Made by a program: the position numbers and the translations under genes. Below the pieces are notes generated by a model that had not been told where the DNA came from, searched no databases, and saw nothing but the letters and a program-made list of their open reading frames with translations. A DNA stretch of 43,914 bases from SLQH01 sp964612995 (GTDB lineage Bacteria; Planctomycetota; UBA11346): the NCBI GenBank assembly GCA_964612995.1, contig CAZTGE010000016.1:1-43914 (forward strand), read 5' to 3'. Numbering within the stretch: position 1 is the stretch's first letter; each line of letters starts with the position of its first letter. Positions 17,381 through 25,067 of the stretch are shown here, piece after piece.

Positions 17381-18331
17381 TCAGCCGCGGCCGGCAGCGC
17401 GCCGCAGCCGGTCGTTGATCGCCGCGCCGAGGCCGGCTTCGCTCAGCAGCTCGACCGCGATCAGGTCCGCCCCGGCGGCGTCGAGTCGACGCAGGGCGGC
17501 GAACAGATTGCGGGCGGCTTCGGCCGGATCGCCGCCGGGGCTGAGCACCTCGCTGGCCACCGTGTCCGGCGGCAGATCGCGGCCACGGAAGCTGAGCACG
17601 GCGAGGCGGCCGGCCACCGGCCAGGGCCCCGAGCGCACCACCACCGGGGTGTGTGGCGCATAATGGCTCTTGAGCATGCCGGGCGCCGCCGGCGGTAGCG
17701 CGGCGGCCCGGCCGCTGCGGTCGGCGAGGGGGACGCTCACGCCGAGCACTGCGGCGATGCGCTCGCGCGCGATGCCGCCGGGTCGCAGGATCACCGGCGC
17801 CGCTCCGGTGCGCACGATGGTGCTCTCGACCCCGACGCGACAGGGGCCGCCATCGAGCACCAGCGCGACCGCGTCGCCGAGCTGCTCGTGCACGTCGGCC
17901 GCGCAGGTTGGCGAGATGCGGCCGAAACGGTTGGCACTCGGTGCGGCCAGGGGTCGGCCGGCGGCGCGGATCAGCGCGCGTGCGACCGGATGATCCGGGC
18001 AGCGCACGGCGACGGTGTCGAGCCCGGCGGTGACGATGTCCGGCACCACCGGCCGGCGAGGCAGCACCAGGGTCAGCGGGCCGGGCCAGCAGGCGGCGGC
18101 GAGGCGCTCGGCGGCGGGGTCGCAGGCCGCGACCTCCCAGGCCTGTTCGGGTTCGGCCACGTGGACGATCAGCGGGTCGAAGCGTGGGCGACCCTTGGCT
18201 GCGAAGATCGCCACCACCGCTTCGGCGCACAGGGCGTCAGCAGCCAGTCCGTAGACCGTCTCCGTGGGCATGCCCACCAGACCTCCGGAGCGGATGACGG
18301 CGGCGGCGCGATCGATGTCCTCGCTGCGCAT
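17381..18331 (-). CDS. Threonylcarbamoyl-AMP synthase, Sua5-type
   Basis: The YrdC domain is clear: 'GGLVGMPTETVYGLAADA' at residues 16-33, KGRPRFDPLIVHV at 47-59, and PSANRFGRISPT at 131-142. A linker 'PGMLKSHYAPHTPVV' at about 217-231 leads into a second Sua5 domain, so this is the long Sua5 form (316 residues) rather than TsaC. It makes threonylcarbamoyl-AMP from threonine, bicarbonate and ATP for the t6A37 modification of ANN-decoding tRNAs, in the cytosol. I start at ATG 18331 because that gives the usual N-terminus; the 35-residue upstream extension to 18436 is proline-rich and unlike the family. Neither start has a strong ribosome binding site. Confidence 0.93.
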   Translation of the reverse strand: MRSEDIDRAAAVIRSGGLVGMPTETVYGLAADALCAEAVVAIFAAKGRPRFDPLIVHVAEPEQAWEVAACDPAAERLAAACWPGPLTLVLPRRPVVPDIVTAGLDTVAVRCPDHPVARALIRAAGRPLAAPSANRFGRISPTCAADVHEQLGDAVALVLDGGPCRVGVESTIVRTGAAPVILRPGGIARERIAAVLGVSVPLADRSGRAAALPPAAPGMLKSHYAPHTPVVVRSGPWPVAGRLAVLSFRGRDLPPDTVASEVLSPGGDPAEAARNLFAALRRLDAAGADLIAVELLSEAGLGAAINDRLRRAAGRG

Positions 18332-18475
18332 GATCGGCGCAGGATGGTGCGGCCGCGTGGGCGGCAAGGGGCAAGTCACCGGCGACTGCAGCGTCACCGC
18401 GCCGGGGCCGGCGGGCAGCGGAGCGAGCGTCGACATAGCTGTGGAAGTCGCCCCCCAGAACCTCAGAATGCCGGC

Positions 18476-19795
18476 ATGAAACCCGAGCAGATCACCAGTG
18501 CCACCCTCCAGCTGCGGCAGGAACGCATCGCGCCGGTCGCCGAGACGGTCGGGATGAAACTGCTGCCCGATTCAGCGATCCGCACCCCGCCCCTGGTGCT
18601 GCTGTTGGGCAACCACAGTTCTGGCAAATCGAGCCTGATCAATCACCTGCTCGACCGCAAGGTCCAGCGCACCGGCATCGCCCCGACCGACGACGGTTTC
18701 ACCGTGCTCATGCACGCCGAGCACGAACGCAATGTCGACGGCCAGGCGCTGGTGACCAATTCGCATCTGCCCTTCGGCGACCTGGCCACCTTCGGACCGG
18801 GTCTGGTGCAGCACCTCGAGGGGCGGGGCCTGCCGGCCGATCTGCTCAAACACATCCTGCTGATCGACAGTCCGGGCATGATCGACGCCGCCGGCGCCGA
18901 GACCGAACGGCCCTACGATTTCCAGCAGGTGGTGCGGTGGTTCGCCGAGCAGGCCGATCTGATCTTGTTGTTCTTCGATCCGGAGAAGCCCGGCACCACC
19001 GGCGAGACCCTCAGCACGCTGACCGAGGCCCTGGTGGGCATCGACCACAAGCTGCGGATCGTGATGAACAAGATGGACCTGTTCGAGGGCATCCGCGACT
19101 TCGCCCGGACCTACGGCGCGCTGTGTTGGAACCTCTCGCGCTCGCTGCAGGTCAAGGACATGCCGCACATCTACACCACGGTGATCCCCGATCTGGTGCG
19201 CGACGAGTGCGCGCTGCCGCTCGAGGGCTTCGCCGCGGCGCTGCTCGAACTCGAGAGCTACATCGCCGACCTGCCGGCGCGCCGCGCCGACAGCGTGCTC
19301 AGCCGGGTGCTCGAAGAGGGCGAGAATGTGCAGATGCACGTACGCGTGCTCGACGTGATGCGCCACCGGGTGCGCGGCTTCGCCAAGCGCACCTTCGCGG
19401 TGGTCCTGCTGCTGACCCTGGCCGGCGCCGCGTTGACCTGGTGGTTGGCGACCTACGGCCCCGATGCCACCTGGTACGCCCAGGGGCCGATCATCGGCGC
19501 GACCATCACCCTGGTTCTGCTGCTGCTGTGCTGGTGGCTGCCGCGGCGGGTCGCGCGCTGGCGTCGGACCGTGGGCGTCGAGCGTCTCGATGATTATTTC
19601 CAGGAGGCCTATCGCCGCGACCTGATCCAGCGCGACCGGGCCAACGACCTGATGCATCGCTGGAGTCAGGTACGGCCGCATCTGCGCAAGGTGCTCAGTT
19701 CACGCACCGACAAGCCGCTGCCGCGCATCTCCAAGCGGCGGCGACGCCACCTCGCCGAGGTGGTCGGCCGTCAGCTGCCGGAGCTGCGCGCCTGA
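18476..19795 (+). CDS. Dynamin-like GTPase with two C-terminal membrane helices
   Basis: The 439-residue protein has a dynamin/EHD-type G domain: P-loop GNHSSGKSS at residues 45-53, a threonine-containing switch (TDDGFT, about 71-76), DSPG at 131-134 and NKMD at 198-201. After a helical region, two hydrophobic helices (about 306-325 and 338-355) would anchor it in the membrane as a hairpin, followed by a basic C-terminal tail. Bacterial proteins of this type remodel or tether membranes. ATG 18476 has no strong ribosome binding site, but the frame upstream is arginine-rich and crosses the divergent Sua5 gene. Its stop lies in a hairpin shared with the convergent glycosyltransferase gene. Confidence 0.85.
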   Translation: MKPEQITSATLQLRQERIAPVAETVGMKLLPDSAIRTPPLVLLLGNHSSGKSSLINHLLDRKVQRTGIAPTDDGFTVLMHAEHERNVDGQALVTNSHLPFGDLATFGPGLVQHLEGRGLPADLLKHILLIDSPGMIDAAGAETERPYDFQQVVRWFAEQADLILLFFDPEKPGTTGETLSTLTEALVGIDHKLRIVMNKMDLFEGIRDFARTYGALCWNLSRSLQVKDMPHIYTTVIPDLVRDECALPLEGFAAALLELESYIADLPARRADSVLSRVLEEGENVQMHVRVLDVMRHRVRGFAKRTFAVVLLLTLAGAALTWWLATYGPDATWYAQGPIIGATITLVLLLLCWWLPRRVARWRRTVGVERLDDYFQEAYRRDLIQRDRANDLMHRWSQVRPHLRKVLSSRTDKPLPRISKRRRRHLAEVVGRQLPELRA

Positions 19796-19813
19796 GGCGG
19801 CACGCTCAGGCGC
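19788..19813. terminator. Hairpin containing convergent stop codons
   Basis: GCGCCTGAG (19788-19796) pairs perfectly with CTCAGGCGC (19805-19813) across an 8-base loop. The left arm holds the stop of the dynamin-like gene and the right arm the stop of the convergent glycosyltransferase. There is no T-tract. It probably acts as a shared, bidirectional 3' end. Confidence 0.45.
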
Positions 19814-20900
19814 CCTGCGGTCTGGCGTCTGAGCGTTTTGAGTCGGCCCGCGCCAGCAGACGGTCCCAGCCTGCGATCATCTGCTCGAGCGTGATGTCGG
19901 TGAGGCAGCGATTGTCATGGCAATGCTTGGCGCGCTGCGTGCCCAGGCAGGGAGCGCAGTCGACCGGGGCGTGCAGCACCTCGACCGGGCCGGTGCCCAT
20001 CATGGTGTAGTGGACCGGGTCGGATGGGCCGAAGAACACCAGTACCGGGCAGCCGACCGCGGCGGCCACGTGGGCGGGCCCCGTGTCACAGCTGATCAAG
20101 GCCTGATGGCGGTGGAGCACGGCCGGCAGGATCGGCAGCGGAACGGTGCCGCAGCAGTCGAGCAGGCGTGGACGCAGCGCTGCCGGCAGCAGGGCGCGTA
20201 CGCGCTTGACCAGATGCGCTTCACCGCGCACCCCGTGGGCGGTGACGGCGTCACAGGCCTTGCAGGCCAGCAGATGCGCGATGAGCGCGGCCCACTGCTC
20301 TGGCGCCGGGCTCTTGATGTTCGGCCGGGTGGCCTTGAACGGATGCGTGCGCCAGGTGGTGTGGCTGCCCATCTGCACCGCCACCAGCCGCGCGGGGAAG
20401 GGAGCGAGCAGCGCGTCGGCGCGAGCCAGGGGTTCGGGGTGGATCTCGAGCCGCGGGGCGCGCTCGTGGGCGTCCGGGTCGATCCCGGCCGAACGCAGCC
20501 ATGCGTCGTTGCTCTGACTGTAGTGCGCGGTGGTACGTAGCTGCGGGTCGCGCTGCAGCTCGCAGACCGCGGCTTCGCCGAGCGTGCGCTCGAGAAAGCG
20601 CACCAGCGGACGGCGCTCCTTGGCGAAGCGGTAGACCACGTCGATGTCGGCGGCGCGTAGTTCGCGCTCGAGCCGCGCCCAGCTGCGGCGGTGCAGCAGG
20701 CGCTTGAGGCCGGTATGATTCGGGTGTGGATGCACATGCACCCCACTGACGAAGCTTTGGCGCGAGCCGGCGAGGAGCGCAGCAGCATAGGGCCGGGCGA
20801 GCAGGTGCAGCTCGCCCTGGCTGGCGAGCGCGCGCATCAGCGGCACCGCCATCACCAGATCGCCGACGCGGGCGAAGTCCACGAACAGGGGGCGCGGCAT
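19806..20900 (-). CDS. Glycosyltransferase family 9 (heptosyltransferase-like)
   Basis: The N-terminus 'FVDFARVGDLVMAVPLMRAL' is the acceptor-domain signature of GT9 enzymes. The C-terminal half carries 'ISCDTGPAHVAAAVGCPVLV' and 'FFGPSDPVHY', which correspond to the nucleotide-sugar-binding segment of WaaC/WaaF. The tail 'DCAPCLGTQRAKHC' has clustered cysteines seen in many members. At 364 residues it is normal length. It probably adds a heptose or related sugar to lipopolysaccharide or another surface glycan on the cytosolic face of the inner membrane. ATG 20900 has GGGAG 8 bases upstream; the frame extending to 21098 lacks family similarity. It follows the nuclease gene by 73 bases on the same strand. 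Confidence 0.9.
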   Translation of the reverse strand: MPRPLFVDFARVGDLVMAVPLMRALASQGELHLLARPYAAALLAGSRQSFVSGVHVHPHPNHTGLKRLLHRRSWARLERELRAADIDVVYRFAKERRPLVRFLERTLGEAAVCELQRDPQLRTTAHYSQSNDAWLRSAGIDPDAHERAPRLEIHPEPLARADALLAPFPARLVAVQMGSHTTWRTHPFKATRPNIKSPAPEQWAALIAHLLACKACDAVTAHGVRGEAHLVKRVRALLPAALRPRLLDCCGTVPLPILPAVLHRHQALISCDTGPAHVAAAVGCPVLVFFGPSDPVHYTMMGTGPVEVLHAPVDCAPCLGTQRAKHCHDNRCLTDITLEQMIAGWDRLLARADSKRSDARPQGA

Positions 20901-20973
20901 GGATCGCTCTCCCGGGCCGGGCGAGCATCGCGCCCCGACCACCAGCGTGAGCAGCATGAGCCCCGTATGCGGG

Positions 20974-23406
20974 TCACAAGCGCCAGGGCAGGGTGCCGCG
21001 TCGTAGCCGTGGGTGCCCGCCGGCCCAGAGCACGCTGGCGTGGGGGTGGAGCTGCAGCTCGAGTGCGTGGGGGCTGGCCCGCAACGCGTAGGGCTCATCG
21101 CCGAGCAACGCGAGTTGACCGGCCAGGGCTTCGGCGCAACCGAGCCGCTCGGCCGCGTCTTCCGGGCGTGGCCCCACCGCGGCCGGCGGCTCGCCGAGGA
21201 CGCTGCGCTGCCCGGCCTGCAGGCCTTCGCAGCTGGGGCGGTCGAGGAGTACCGGTTCGCGTGCGGCGTGGTGGGCCGCGAGCAGCCAACCGCTCGGACG
21301 GGTGGGGATCAGCGCGCTCTGGGCGACCCCGCCGCTGGCCTGGGCACGGGTGACCACGCACAGCGGCAGCAGCAGCGGCGGATCCACCGCCACCCAGCGG
21401 CGATGGGCCGTGGCCGTGCGCAACAAGACCGCGCGTACCGGCAGGGGGGCGAAACGGGTCACCCGGCGGCCGCGATCCGGATCGGCCAGCTCCTCGGCGG
21501 CGATGCACGGTGGATCCTCCAACGGCAGCCCGGCGCACAGACGCCCCGGTTGCATTGAGAGCACCTCGGCCGGTTCACAGACCAGGGCCAGCAGGCCGGC
21601 GCCCGGATCGCGTGGCCGAGCACGCTCACGTGTCCGGCCGGTCCGCACCGTCGGTCGGGCCTGCTGGGAGCGCTGTGCGCGGCGACGCCTGGCATTCGCC
21701 GTCTCCTGGTCGAACAGCGGCAGCGCTGTCTGCTCGGCGGCCGCCGGCAGCACGCGCAGCTCGCCGCAGCTCAGCCCCAGGGCCAGCAGACGCTCGAGCC
21801 AGTCGGCCTGGGCGTCGCTGATCGCATCGCCCGGGCTCTTGACCTCCCACAGCTCGACCGCCTCATCGCGCCACGTCAGCAGGTCCGGCAAGCCGGCGGC
21901 GGCCGCAGGGCAGGCGAGCAGGGTCTCGAGGATGTGGGCGAGGATCCGGCCGGGCAGATGGCTGCAGGCGGCGCGCATCGCCCGGGCGCTGGGGCCGGCG
22001 ATCGCGCTGTGTGAGAGCGCCTGTTCGCAGGCGGCGGACGGATCGGCGTGCAGTGTGGCGAGAATGGTCGTCACCGCTGAGCGGCGGTGGGCCGCGAAGG
22101 CGGGGCGGTGGTGGTCGAGCGGCGCGGCCTGGAGCGGTCCCGGCCACATACCCGGAACCGGCAACGCGAGCGTCGGAGCGAGCAGCAGATCGCAGAGCCG
22201 ACGCCAGAATCCGCCCTCGGCATGCAGGCCGTCCCAGCCACGCGCGCGCAGCCGGGCCAGGGCGTAGGCCTCCACCCGCAGCCCACCGGCGCGTACGCTG
22301 CCGTCGGGGTGGTGATCCAGGGCCGCGCGCAGTTCGCGCACCGGCCAGGGGGTGCTGCGCTGCGGCGTGCGTCGGGCGCTGGCGCGCCGGGCCCAGCGGC
22401 GGGCTTCGGCCGGGGTCCAGATCGGCCAGGTGGCCAGGCGTGCGGCCAGCCGGCGACGGGTTCCGCGGGCGGTGGTCGTGGACCAGCACTCGCGCCACAG
22501 GGCTGCGGCCAGGCGCGGCGGCAGCGCGACACGCTGGAGCAGAACGCGGATGCGCGCGCGGCGGGGATCGGCGGCCGGCAGGCCGGCATGGCAGTCCCAC
22601 AACAGGCGTTGCCACTGATAGGCGGCGCTCCAGCGGTAGCGCAGGGGGTCGACCGGTGCGTGGCGCAGGCGGGCGACCATGGCGAAGGCCCGCACCAGGG
22701 CGCCGGGGGCGGCCGTGCCGGCTTCGCGCGCGGCGCGCGCCTCAGACCAGGCGCAGGCCGCGGTGCGGTCCGGGAACAGCAGCGCCGCGCTGCCATCGCC
22801 CGCCGGCAGTGCGTTGGCGGGCCCGTTCGCGCCGGCGATGGCGCGGGCCAGCCGGCGCCCCTGCTCGCTGCCCGGTGGCGGGTCGAGCCGGCCCTGAAAA
22901 TGGGCGACCCAGGTCTGGGCGCCGGCCGTGGGGTCGGCGAAGGCGAGCGCGCGCGCGCGTCGGACCTGGCAACGACGCGGCCGCGGTATGCTGAGCAGGG
23001 GCCCGGCAAGTTGGACGACCGCGGTCAGCTCGCCGGTGGCCCGGGCCTGGGCGAGCGCACGCGGCTTGGGCCCCGGCAGCGAGAGATCAGCCAGCGTCAG
23101 CCGTGCCACGCTCGCCGGATCCGTGGGGTCGAGCGGCACCGCCTGCAGCCAGCCGCTGGCGGTGGCCGCAGCGATGCAGTGCGCCGGCAGGGCGAGGTCG
23201 CGTTGCAGCGCGGCGCAGTCGCGGCGTTCGAGCAGACGGGCGATGGCGTCCGCGACCGCCGGTTCGCAGGCGCACAGCGCCCGGGTCGCCGCGCGCTCGT
23301 CGGCGTCGAACAGGGCGACGCGCGCGTGTTCGGCGGCCAGCTCGGCACAGCGCAGGGTGACAAGCAGCTGGCGTCCGTAGGTGCGCACCGCGTCCTGGTC
23401 GTGCAT
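20974..23406 (-). CDS. FAN1-like VRR-NUC nuclease with long C-terminal extension
   Basis: Residues ~378-411 ('VEAYALARLRARGWDGLHAE', then GGFWRRLCDLLL) match the segment before the catalytic glutamate in FAN1 nucleases, giving Glu397. The VRR-NUC core follows as GLPDLLTW (Asp508), then WEVKSPGDAISDAQADWL (Glu521, Lys523). The metal-binding E, D and ExK residues are therefore all present. FAN1 enzymes cut 5' flaps and unhook interstrand crosslinks. In bacterial relatives the VRR-NUC domain usually ends the protein, whereas here about 250 further residues follow (from ~560 to 810) with no domain I recognise. The product is unusually arginine- and alanine-rich. The start at 23406 has no good ribosome binding site. 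Confidence 0.82.
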   Translation of the reverse strand: MHDQDAVRTYGRQLLVTLRCAELAAEHARVALFDADERAATRALCACEPAVADAIARLLERRDCAALQRDLALPAHCIAAATASGWLQAVPLDPTDPASVARLTLADLSLPGPKPRALAQARATGELTAVVQLAGPLLSIPRPRRCQVRRARALAFADPTAGAQTWVAHFQGRLDPPPGSEQGRRLARAIAGANGPANALPAGDGSAALLFPDRTAACAWSEARAAREAGTAAPGALVRAFAMVARLRHAPVDPLRYRWSAAYQWQRLLWDCHAGLPAADPRRARIRVLLQRVALPPRLAAALWRECWSTTTARGTRRRLAARLATWPIWTPAEARRWARRASARRTPQRSTPWPVRELRAALDHHPDGSVRAGGLRVEAYALARLRARGWDGLHAEGGFWRRLCDLLLAPTLALPVPGMWPGPLQAAPLDHHRPAFAAHRRSAVTTILATLHADPSAACEQALSHSAIAGPSARAMRAACSHLPGRILAHILETLLACPAAAAGLPDLLTWRDEAVELWEVKSPGDAISDAQADWLERLLALGLSCGELRVLPAAAEQTALPLFDQETANARRRRAQRSQQARPTVRTGRTRERARPRDPGAGLLALVCEPAEVLSMQPGRLCAGLPLEDPPCIAAEELADPDRGRRVTRFAPLPVRAVLLRTATAHRRWVAVDPPLLLPLCVVTRAQASGGVAQSALIPTRPSGWLLAAHHAAREPVLLDRPSCEGLQAGQRSVLGEPPAAVGPRPEDAAERLGCAEALAGQLALLGDEPYALRASPHALELQLHPHASVLWAGGHPRLRRGTLPWRL

Positions 23407-23591
23407 GAGGACAGGCTAGACGAACCGGGGGTTCTCGCAGCCGGCATCCTCTGCTTGCCAGCGGGGCGTCGAAGGCCTGCGCGCTCGGATGTACCGATCG
23501 GCTCCAGCGAAGAGACCCGAGAGCACGATTTGTTCTTAGCCGGCGCGCATCGGCGCCTATCATCAGTGACGTCGGTGACGGGGGAGCGGCG

Positions 23592-24074
23592 ATGATCGGC
23601 CACGACCAGCTGTGCGACTACTCGCTGTTCGGCGGTCTGGCCGCTGCAGAGTTGGAGTTCGTCGAGGCACTGATGCAGCGCGAGCACTACCCGAGCGCAT
23701 ACGACATCATCCGCGAGGGCGAGGCGGGTCACCGGATCTACTTCCTGCTCGAAGGCTCGGCCGCGGTGCTGGTGCGCTGCGCCGGGCCGGACGGCGAGCT
23801 CGAAGCCGTGGCCACGCTGCATGCCGGGCAGACCTTCGGCGAGATGGAGATCCTCGACACCCAGCCGCGCACCGCGACGGTGCGCTCTCTGAGCGAGGTC
23901 ACCTGCCTGACCCTGAGCAGTCACGATCTCTACGCCATCAAGCACTGGCGGCTGGAGACCTTCACCATCATCATCATGAATCTCGCCCGCGATGTCAGCC
24001 GCCGCCTGCGGCGGATGGACCGGCGCTACCTCGCTGCGCTCCACCACGAGATCGGCAAGGAGCAGCCGGCGTGA
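23592..24074 (+). CDS. Cyclic nucleotide-binding domain protein
   Basis: The 160 residues form one cNMP-binding domain. The phosphate-binding cassette reads FGEMEILDTQPRTATV, keeping the glutamate and the arginine that contact the cyclic phosphate. A short C-terminal helix ('NLARDVSRRLRRMDRRYL') replaces the DNA-binding domain of CRP, so there is no built-in output. ATG 23592 has GGGGAG 5 bases upstream. The stop overlaps the start of the next gene (GTGA), making a tandem pair of related sensors. They could act as adaptors for a partner protein, as in other stand-alone cNMP proteins; that partner is not visible here. Confidence 0.88.
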   Translation: MIGHDQLCDYSLFGGLAAAELEFVEALMQREHYPSAYDIIREGEAGHRIYFLLEGSAAVLVRCAGPDGELEAVATLHAGQTFGEMEILDTQPRTATVRSLSEVTCLTLSSHDLYAIKHWRLETFTIIIMNLARDVSRRLRRMDRRYLAALHHEIGKEQPA

Positions 24075-24535
24075 TCCCGCTCGCTGACCTTCGTCGCTAT
24101 TCGCTCTTCGCCGCGCTCGACGACGGCGCGCTCGAGCTGATCCGCCCCCGGCTGCAGCCCGCGGCCCACCCCGCTGGTAGCGCGATCCTCGAGCAGGGGG
24201 CCCACGGCGACCGGGTCTACTTCCTCGTCGAGGGCCGCGTGGCGATCGAGGTCGACGGCACGGAGCTGCTCGAACTGCACGCCGGCCAGCAATTTGGCGA
24301 GATGCACTTCTTCGACATCCAGACCCGCAGCGCCGCGGTGATCGCGCGCGAACCCACCCGCACCCTCAGCCTCGACAACCGCGACCTGCGCGCGCTGCAG
24401 CAGGCCAACCCCCAGGCCTACTTCCTGTTGATGATGAACTGCGGCCGCGACATCTCCCGCCGCCTGCGCGCACTCAACCACAAGTACGTCAACCTCTTGC
24501 GTCAGATGGCCGCGGCCAGGACCGAGCCCGATTGA
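24071..24535 (+). CDS. Cyclic nucleotide-binding domain protein, second of a tandem pair
   Basis: It begins at GTG 24071, overlapping the previous stop, with AAGGAG about 8-9 bases before it. The 154-residue protein parallels its neighbour: 'LRRYSLFAALDDGALELI' against 'LCDYSLFGGLAAAELEFV' at the N-terminus, the cassette FGEMHFFDIQTRSAAV with glutamate and arginine retained, and a C-terminal helix 'NCGRDISRRLRALNHKYVNL'. It most likely arose by gene duplication and may form a heterodimer with the first. No HTH or enzymatic domain is fused. It is the last gene before the tRNA and the composition shift. Confidence 0.87.
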   Translation: MIPLADLRRYSLFAALDDGALELIRPRLQPAAHPAGSAILEQGAHGDRVYFLVEGRVAIEVDGTELLELHAGQQFGEMHFFDIQTRSAAVIAREPTRTLSLDNRDLRALQQANPQAYFLLMMNCGRDISRRLRALNHKYVNLLRQMAAARTEPD

Positions 24536-24585
24536 GCCATCACCAGGCCCTCCAGCGGGCACACCCAGCGCCGCGAGAATTCGAC

Positions 24586-24613
24586 TGGACAAGCCCAGCT
24601 CCGATCACATACT
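24586..24613 (+). promoter_or_regulatory. Possible sigma-70 promoter for tRNA-Gly
   Basis: TGGACA (24586-24591) and CATACT (24608-24613), 16 bases apart, match the -35 and -10 consensus at 5/6 and 4/6 positions. The -10 box ends 18 bases before the tRNA. The position fits a tRNA promoter, but the match is only moderate. Confidence 0.35.
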
Positions 24614-24631
24614 CCGCCGCACAACACAGAT

Positions 24632-24708
24632 GCGGGTGTAGCTCAGTTGGCTAGAGCGACAGCTTGCCATGCTGTAGGTCGTCGGTTCGAGTCCGATCAC
24701 CCGCTCCA
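24632..24708 (+). tRNA. tRNA-Gly(GCC)
   Basis: A complete cloverleaf can be folded: acceptor GCGGGTG/CACCCGC, D arm containing GCTCAGTTGGCTAGAGC, anticodon stem ACAGC/GCTGT around the loop TTGCCAT (anticodon GCC at 24666-24668), and T arm TCGG-TTCGAGT-CCGA. Discriminator T73 and a gene-encoded CCA follow. A strong terminator comes 5 bases later. Accessory-looking DNA starts just downstream, as is common at tRNA integration sites, but I found no second copy of the tRNA 3' end in the window. Confidence 0.97.
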
Positions 24709-24712
24709 ATAG

Positions 24713-24749
24713 AAACCCCTGTAGGCGTTGGGCTTGCAGGGGTTTTTTC
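24713..24749 (+). terminator. Intrinsic terminator of tRNA-Gly
   Basis: AACCCCTG pairs with CAGGGGTT across a 15-base loop, and the stem runs directly into TTTTTTC. This is a textbook intrinsic terminator and the clearest in the window. Confidence 0.85.
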
Positions 24750-25067
24750 TTGGTGCGAATTCGGAGCTGAGGGCTTTGGTCCCTGACCGGGCGTGGGGCG
24801 CATTTTACCGGAACCTCAAGGGCGATACGTTGTGCGACACTGTCAGCACAGGGGTCTCCTTCAGAGCCCCCGCCGGCCCTGTGCCCTGTGAAGGGCCCGT
24901 CATGAGTGCGTCAGTCTATATCCTCCAGATGCGGCGTGGTAATGGCCACGTGCCGCGAAAGTCCCCATATGGGGCGAAATCTGGCGATGGTCCCGAGCAT
25001 GGTGGTGCGTAGGGGTCCACACAATGCCCATGGACTTCATGTCGAAGGCCCATAGAAAACCGCTGAC
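24750..25067. other. Intergenic stretch after the tRNA, no convincing gene
   Basis: These 318 bases hold no coding frame I trust. A 36-codon frame at 24902-25012 follows a GAAGGG but has no protein-like features. The stretch contains the left copy (24851-24879) of a 29-base inverted repeat whose partner lies at 28033-28061, and must also contain the promoter for the lipoprotein gene that starts at 25068. No clear -35/-10 pair was found. Confidence 0.6.
24851..24879 (-). repeat. Left copy of a 29-base inverted repeat flanking the three-gene cluster
   Basis: Read on the minus strand, this segment begins GGGCCGGCGGGGGCTCTGA and matches 28033-28061 on the plus strand at 26 of 29 positions, with the first 19 identical. 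Similarity stops abruptly on both sides. The pair encloses the three genes at 25068-27672. Confidence 0.55.

Noticed and set aside
23558..23563. TATCAT as a -10 box for the cNMP gene pair
   Set aside because: The nearest -35-like hexamer (TTGTTC at 23530) is 22 bases away, outside the usual spacing.
24728..25012. Small plus-strand frame after tRNA-Gly, including a 36-codon version from 24902
   Set aside because: The longer form starts inside the tRNA terminator, and the shorter has a weak ribosome site and no protein-like composition.
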